The notes below the pieces were generated by a model, which saw nothing but the letters and a program-made list of their open reading frames with translations, was not told where the DNA came from and made no database searches. Below, piece after piece: positions 58,693 through 64,000 of a stretch of DNA of 64,000 bases. The stretch covers positions 5,957,487-6,021,486 of the forward strand of contig JAGMWU010000028.1 of NCBI GenBank assembly GCA_018697195.1, given 5' to 3'. Each line of letters begins with the position of its first letter. The first letter of the stretch is position 1. The DNA comes from Certhia americana (Eukaryota; Chordata; Aves; Passeriformes; Certhiidae). A program made the translations under genes and the position numbers.

Positions 58693-60165
58693 GCAAGTAT
58701 TGTGTGCCAGGGGACCTGCTGGGGTCATGCTGGGGAGGGGGGACTGTGAACTCAGATGGGCTGTGGGAAGTTCCCAACCTGCCTCTGTCTCTGCTGGGAG
58801 GATTTTCTGTTGAGTCCCTCTTCCATTCTGCCTTAGAAATGAAGAGGGTACAAACCATCCTTCTGTCTTCCCCTGTGCCTCAGACCCCCCTCCTTACCTG
58901 CCCCCTCATGCCCACACCCCACGTGCTCTCACCACGAGCTGCAGCTCTGCCAAGGCAGAGCCCACATCACAGAGAGGCTTCCTGAATGCCAGGAGGAACT
59001 CAGAGCAGAGATTTACCCTGGAGTACCTGAGCTCCAGCACCTCCTGTCCTACACAGGCTGGTCCTGGGCCCTGCACTCCTGGAACACTCATGCAGAGCAT
59101 CCCATTTGGTTTGAAAATTCCTCCCCAAAACTCAAAAGCTCATGTTCCACCAAGTGCACCCAAGTATGCACTTCCCACACACACAGAGTGATCTCCTAAG
59201 TGCTTGGCACCTGGGAGAGCTGGCAAGGCTCTGAAGGGCACCATTGCCTCTGTAACATCTGGGAGGAGCCCTGACAGTCTAAATTTGCTGTTCTGTTAGG
59301 AAGTGAACTATATCACACAAAATATTTTCCCATGGTGCAGCAATGTGAATGCCATTTAACAGCCCAGCACCCCTGGGATCCCGTGAGTGTCACACACACC
59401 ACGGTTACAACTGCTCAGGAGCACTGAGGTGTGACAGGTGACACTGCAGACACTCAGGGAAACGTGAGCATGCTGCCCCAGCCCAGTCACACACACACAG
59501 CTGAGCAAGATCTGGCATGACCTTTGGGTATACTCTGGTCCCTGTGGAAAGGATTCATCCCACCCAATGTCACACACATCTGAGCAGGTATCTTGGCTCT
59601 CTTAGAGCTGGAGAGATGAAGGTTGTCCTGTAGTCAGCCTTAGGGGAAGAAAAGTGTCACAATTTGCTGGTTTCCTCTACTCTGGTGACAGAGAGAGTGA
59701 ATCTCTCTCACTTGGATGGAGGCAGAGGGTACCTCCTTATTGAGGGGACTCAGTGAATCCAAAGCACCTGTACATGGCAGGAGACATTCTAAAATCACCT
59801 TCCCCAGACCCCTGGCCCTATCTGCCCTTGCTGCACCCAGCTCTGTGACTGCACTGGGGATGCTCTGGCACTAAGTTTGGCATGTTGGCAGAAAATCCCC
59901 AAATTTACAGAAATTAAGCCAGAAAAGAACCTTTTCCATTGGTTTCAGCAGGGGAGCTCCTGCAAGGCAAACCCTTGCACCCTCTGTTAGAAACCATATA
60001 CAGACCCGGACGTGTCTGTGGGGAGATGCAATGGGACAGAAATTGGTGCTGACCAAGGGGCTACAGATCCCACATGTGTTCCCACCTAGCCCTTGGCTAG
60101 GCAAGTGCCAGCAGCTTCACTGCCCCGCTCTGCTCTCTTCTTACTGCTGTGTCCTTGCCTTGCAG
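58693..60165 (+). other. LGR6 intron 13, probable GC-AG intron (1.47 kb)
   Basis: Begins GCAAGT at 58693 and ends ccttgcag. Apart from the T-to-C change at position +2, the donor matches the consensus at +3 to +6 (AAGT), as expected of functional GC donors. The body has short CA-repeat stretches near 59180 and 59490 and no other identifiable feature. Confidence 0.85.
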
Positions 60166-60237
60166 AGACCTGAGTTGGAATTACATCCAGTTTATTCACC
60201 CAGAAGCCTTTGTGACCCTGCACTCCCTCACCAAGCT
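60166..60237 (+). CDS. LGR6: LGR6 exon 14 (LRR15)
   Basis: This 72-bp exon encodes DLSWNYIQFIHPEAFVTLHS with LTKL. Acceptor is ccttgcag ending at 60165; donor is GTAAGT at 60238; phase 2 on both sides. DLSWN and IHPEAF..LHSL are the expected LGR6 motifs. It is preceded by the probable GC-AG intron 13 and followed by the shortest intron in the window (675 bp). Confidence 0.95.
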
Positions 60238-60912
60238 GTAAGTTGCAGGGATATTTCTTTCACAGTGAACCATGGATAGGAGGTAGCTGAGCATCTCAAA
60301 CTCCCTGGGCTACCAGAACACCTGGGAATTACATGTTGTAGAGTGATGGGTTGAGGTGCATGTCTCAGCACTGATGTGGACAGAACAAATCTCAAGGTTT
60401 CCTATTAGTACTATTAATAAAGATATGATGGAGTGCAGGAGAGGCCATTTTCAAGACACTCTCACCCTGAACATTTAAACCTCCGTTTGCTTATGCCTTC
60501 ATAGCCACCTTAGATGCCTTTAAGAAAGATCAGCTGGGCTGAGTCACTGCAAGAAACTGCCATCTGTGCTGGCTCTGGAGGGTCCCCAGTACTCAGCCCC
60601 CTCTCTAAGACTCTTGGGTATGTTATGGACTGGGATCTGCAGACATTCCTGACCTACAACGGAGGAAGAGATATTTATGTGCACAGTAAGGGAGATATCA
60701 CCCAGAGCTTTCAGCATGGCCACTAACCCCAGACCCTCATTTTCCCAGGACTGCAGTGTTTATCTCCAGGGGCTCCTAGCCCCAGTGCACCACCCAGACA
60801 CATTTTAGCATCACATCAAGGGAGCAACTGAGGCAGAGCCCTCTGTTTGGCTGAGATGCCACTGGCAGCAGAACCCTGACCGTGGTCTCCCTCTCTGCTT
60901 TCCCCTCACCAG
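60238..60912 (+). other. LGR6 intron 14 (0.68 kb)
   Basis: GTAAGT donor, cctcaccag acceptor. No repeat or RNA gene recognised. Confidence 0.9.
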
Positions 60913-61038
60913 GGACCTGACTGACAACCAGCTGGTCGCGCTGCCCCTGGATGGTTTGGCTGGACTGACCCATCTGAAGCTCCAAGGCAACCCAGCTCTC
61001 TCTGAGCCCTTCACCAAGGAGAGCTTCCCAAAAATGAG
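60913..61038 (+). CDS. LGR6: LGR6 exon 15 (LRR16-17)
   Basis: This 126-bp exon encodes DLTDNQLVALPLDGLAGLTH, then LKLQGNPALSEPFTKESFPKMR, i.e. the last regular repeat and the short final repeat leading to the cysteine-rich hinge. Acceptor is cctcaccag ending at 60912. The donor is GTACTC at 61039, weaker than the other donors, and the exon ends AG in phase 2 (Arg/Ser codon shared with exon 16). GLTHLKL.GN is a family landmark. The next expected motif, the PYAYQCC hinge in exon 16, is not found between here and 64000, so it lies beyond the window. Confidence 0.94.
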
Positions 61039-61900
61039 GTACTCAGAGTGTTGGCTCTTTCCCTTCTGGTGTGCAGCACAGCCTGTAATTGCTTACAGCA
61101 CTCAGCCTCCTGCTGTCCTTGCCCATCTCATGCTTTCTCCATGCTTCCAGGCCCATGGGTAGAGGAAGGTCCATCTGCAGCTAACACATCTCATCTTTAA
61201 TATGTTCCACGGGAGAGCAGTGATGTGCTCCCAGGCTACCACCCCCACCCCAAACACACACACACAAGTGGAAAGCATGGAGCAGGCCCAGTTCAGGGCT
61301 CCTCTCAATGGAAAACATTCCCAGAAGCAGTCCTACCTAATGACATCCAGGTTTTCTTCCATAAACTCTGCTTGTGTGGCCGTGTCTTGTCTGTTATGGA
61401 TTAATGAGGAGCCTAAAGGGGTCAAACTGATCAAGAAGAGGCTGCAAAAGGCTCAGAGCACAGTGCTGTGCTGCAGGCTCAGACTCTCCTGACTGTCCTT
61501 GGTTCCTGGGTCTCAGTGTGGCACCTACCCTCGGGCTTTGACACCCATGGTCCAGAGAACACAAATTCCTCTCAGATGAAGTCACCTCTTGCTTGGGTGT
61601 CCCAGGGAGTTCCCTTCAAGCCAAGAATGCATGAGCTGATGCTCCCACTCATCCAGGATGGACTCCCAAGGCTGGAGCTTCTCCAGTTTACACACAGGGC
61701 TGGGGTCACAGGTCACTGCACCAACATGGGTCTTAATAGGTCAGGCCTAAGGAAAAGTGGGGAGCTTCAGGTTACCTCAGCAATGGTGCCTGCAGGGCTA
61801 TCTCTTCTGACTCTTTTAACTCATAGCTGGGATCTGCTGCATGACTGGTTTCCAAGTGGCAGGGGATTCCAAAAGCTTTTGGAGGGTTTTCTACACCCTT

Positions 61901-62208
61901 GATCATAGAACAAATGAATGGTGTGGGTTGGAAAGAAACATTAAAGCTCATGTCATTCCACCCCCTGCCATGGGCAGGGTCACTTTCCACTATCCCAGGT
62001 TGCCCAAAGCTCCATTCAGCCTGGCTTTGAACACTTCCAGGATTGGGCAACCACAGCTCCTCTGGGCAACCTGTGCCAGGGCCTCTCCACCCTCACAGGG
62101 AAGAATTTATCCCCAATATCCCATCAAACCCTGCCCTTTCCAGTACGAAATGAGGATTCCTTGTCCTGTCCCTCCAGACCCTTCTCCAAAGTTCCTCTCC
62201 AGATTTCT
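61901..62208 (-). mobile_element. CR1 host element, 3' half (interrupted)
   Basis: Begins at gatcatagaacaaatgaatgg, then CCACCCCCTGCCATGGGCAG, TTCAGCCTGGCTTTGAACAC and ATCCCCAATATCCCATCAAA, ending at CTCTCCAGATTTC. The same family continues at 62728 after an unrelated CR1. Minus strand. Confidence 0.9.
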
Positions 62209-62727
62209 TCACAGAACCACAGAGTCAGAGAATCACTGATGTTGGAACAGACCTCTGAAGTCATCAAGTCCAACCTGTGACCAATCCCCACCTTGTCACT
62301 CAGCCCAGAGCACTCAGTGCCACATTCAGTTGTTCCCTGAACACATCCTGGGATGGGGACTCCACCACCTCCCTAGGCAGCCCCTTCCAATGTCTAGCAA
62401 GCCCTTCCTTGAAGGAAGTTCTCCTGATTCCAACATGAGTCTCTCCTTGTGTAGTTTGAGGCCATTTCCTCCCTCCCTGCCACTTGGTGCCTGGGAGAAG
62501 ATACCAACCCCCATCTTGTTACAATCATCTGTTATAGGGAGTGAGAAGGTCCCTGCTGATGGGGGGGAGTTTCTTTTTCTTGAGGCTGAGTCCCCTCAGC
62601 CACTTCCCACATACCCTTCCCCAGCTCTATTTCCCTTTTCTGAACTGACTCCAGCCCCTCAATGTCTTCCTTGAAGTGAGGGGTCCAGAACTGGCCACAG
62701 AACTCGAGCTGCCCTCTTACAAGTGCC
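62209..62727 (-). mobile_element. CR1 guest element inserted in another CR1
   Basis: Starts with its own 3' end (ttcacagaaccacagagtcagagaatcac in short octamer form), then CACCTTGTCACTCAGCCCAG, GGGATGGGGACTCCACCACC, CTCAATGTCTTCCTTGAAGT and GAACTGGCCACAGAACTCGA. It belongs to another subfamily than the host, in the same minus orientation, and splits the host copy. Confidence 0.85.
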
Positions 62728-62935
62728 AAGCTCCTTTAGGGACTAGAAGGGGCTCTAAGGTCTCCCTGGAACCTTGTTTTCTCCAGGTGAACACCCCCAG
62801 CTCTCCCAGACTGGCTCCAGAGCAAAGGGACTCCAGGCCTTGGAGCTTCTCCGTGGTCTCCTCCTGACCTCCTCCAGCAGGCAGTCCCTTGTGCAGGGTG
62901 GGTCAAGTTCAGCTCTTCCAGGGTGTTCCTCCTCT
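62728..62935 (-). mobile_element. CR1 host element, continuation
   Basis: Resumes the host consensus with CTCCTTTAGGGACTAGAAGG, GGCTCTAAGGTCTCCCTGGA and CAGCTCTCCCAGACTGGCTC, collinear with the intact copy at 16870-16990. This shows the element was continuous before the insertion. Confidence 0.82.
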
Positions 62936-63765
62936 AAATTAATTCCATTGACATTTCTTGAGCTGGTTTGGATTTGTACCAGAGAAACTGAGCCTGCAGC
63001 AGTGCTTCAGTGAACCATGCCAGGCAATGGACCCATTAACATTCCCAAAATTTTGGGGTACTGCCATTAAGTAGCCTTACTCTTGGGGCACATGTCTGGA
63101 GGAGTCATCTGAGAGCAGTTCTTAACCTTTCTGGGAGGATCTGCACCTCCCTACCTCCTTTCAATAATAGGATCTAATTTGGAGCTTATAACAGGAAACG
63201 AGCTTGTATACAGAATTTCCAGACCCTCCCGGGGCTCAGCCAGAAATGTTTGGGAACATAAAACAAAAGTGTATTTTTAGAATATAGTTTTACCATATTT
63301 ACTGATCTTGTCAGAGGACCTTAATTGTATGGAAAACCTGGGGTTCCTTTGCCTTTATCAGCAGTCTCCCTAACTTCCAGCAAAGCCCAAAATGCAGCTG
63401 CTGACAGACAGCCTGGTATTGCATCCAGATGATGCTCAGCTGCTGTTGAATTAACCTTGTAATACATGCTATAATTAGCAACAACAGTTCAACTTTCAAG
63501 TAGAAATCAGACATATTTAAATAACTTGCTTCACTTGGGAGACCTGAGAATTCCCTGCCTGAGCTGGGACTCGGGAACTGGAGTTTGAAGGTGACCACAA
63601 CAAGAAGCAAGGAGAGCCTTGCTCTAAGGATGCTTCTCCTCTAGAAGAAAAGAAAGGATGGCTGGAAAAACATGCCCTTGGGCTAAAAATTGAAGACTCT
63701 CCAATTACATATTGGAGAGAGGGGCTAGTTTATTCTGAGGAGAACAGCAGAAGGGTTTTCAGGAG

Positions 63766-64000
63766 TGTGGTGGTTTAGGAATGGTATTCTTCAATTTAGT
63801 GTTCCTGCTAAAACCATGTGTCACTTACTCCCCAGATGGAGGCACAAAAGGAGATATCAGCATGGGCTGAGATAAGAACAATTTACTGGAAAAAGAAATG
63901 AGATAAGACACAAACAGTAACCGCAACAATATTAATAACAAAATGTATAAGAAAAGAAAGTTATTTACATGGAAAGCCCCCAATAACAAATGAATACCAG
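63766..64000 (+). mobile_element. Possible LTR/ERV fragment, open at window end
   Basis: Starts TGTGGTGGTTTAGGAATGG and later reads GATAAGAACAATTTACTGG and AACAATATTAATAACAAAATG. This resembles the 5' part of songbird ERV LTRs that begin TGTGGTGGTTT, from memory. The element runs off the window, so its other end, target-site duplication and internal part cannot be seen. Confidence 0.4.

Larger units (their letters stand above)
1..64000 (+). other. LGR6: LGR6 gene, interior part (intron 3 to intron 15)
   Basis: The whole window lies inside one gene on the + strand. Twelve exons, in the right order and frame, encode consecutive leucine-rich repeats closely resembling LGR6. Repeat signatures such as [68 protein letters not shown] and GLTHLKL appear in LGR4/5/6 order. 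LGR6 is preferred over LGR5 and LGR4 because of IPAEAL in exon 4, TLTRAGI in exon 11, ELSHNQIEELPS in exon 12 and DLTDNQL in exon 15. From family knowledge, LGR6 is a plasma-membrane receptor that binds R-spondins and enhances Wnt signalling. Exons 1-3 and 16-18 (transmembrane part) are outside the window. Exon numbers are inferred from the 18-exon LGR4/5/6 structure. Confidence 0.95.
61039..64000 (+). other. LGR6 intron 15 (5' part)
   Basis: Begins with a weak GTACTC donor and continues to the window end without the expected cysteine-rich exon 16. It contains a nested pair of CR1 elements at 61.9-62.9 kb and an LTR-like edge at 63.77 kb. The remaining sequence is featureless. Confidence 0.85.

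Noticed and set aside
58693..58698. Use of the GT at 58697 as the exon 13 donor
   Set aside because: It would add 4 bases, break the 72-bp repeat and shift the frame into exon 14.
3879..61038. Assignment as LGR4 or LGR5
   Set aside because: Exons 4, 11, 12 and 15 carry LGR6-type residues (IPAEAL, TLTRAGI, ELSHNQIEELPS, DLTDNQL) rather than the LGR5 or LGR4 forms I recall.
61039..64000. Search for exons 16-18 (PYAYQCC hinge and seven-helix domain)
   Set aside because: No frame in this part shows the hinge motif or membrane helices; these exons lie beyond the window.
1..64000. CRISPR arrays, prokaryotic operons, rRNA or tRNA genes
   Set aside because: No regularly spaced repeats or recognisable RNA genes were seen, and the exon/intron structure and CR1 content show a bird genome.

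Overview
The window is vertebrate genomic DNA, almost certainly from a bird. Small exons sit in long introns, many intronic repeats are CR1 retrotransposons (the dominant avian LINE), and two stretches resemble avian endogenous-retrovirus LTRs, which hints at a songbird without proving it. Nothing looks bacterial: there are no operons, ribosome binding sites or CRISPR arrays.

The only protein-coding gene I can support is an interior part of LGR6 (leucine-rich-repeat G-protein-coupled receptor 6, an R-spondin receptor) on the + strand. Twelve consecutive exons are visible, at 3879-3950, 24424-24639, 33836-33907, 48133-48201, 49660-49731, 50898-50969, 52000-52068, 52991-53062, 56110-56175, 58621-58692, 60166-60237 and 60913-61038. 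By the 18-exon LGR layout they correspond to exons 4 to 15. They total 1050 bp (350 codons) and encode LRR3 to about LRR17 of the extracellular horseshoe. All visible junctions are phase 2 and fall inside the closing Leu/Ile codon of a repeat. The signal peptide, LRRNT and LRR1-2 (exons 1-3) lie to the left of the window. The cysteine-rich hinge and the seven-helix domain (exons 16-18) lie to the right.

Layout: 1-3878 is the end of intron 3 and carries a 1.65-kb imperfect palindrome. 3951-24423 is the 20.5-kb intron 4, rich in CR1. 23960-25390, around exon 5, is a CpG-rich patch. Intron 5 (9.2 kb) ends with an LTR-like sequence about 50 bp before exon 6. Intron 6 (14.2 kb) holds a (GT)n tract, two identical 103-bp direct repeats and the only sense-oriented CR1 copies. 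From 48 kb on the exons are closely spaced, with introns of 0.7-3 kb. Intron 13 appears to use a GC donor. Intron 15 contains a CR1 inserted within another CR1, and an LTR-like edge at the right end.

Most points of interest are structural: the palindrome with nearly identical outer arms and more diverged inner arms, the perfect 103-bp duplication, the GC-AG intron and the CpG patch at exon 5. I did not find evidence of a second coding gene or of a wholly new system.
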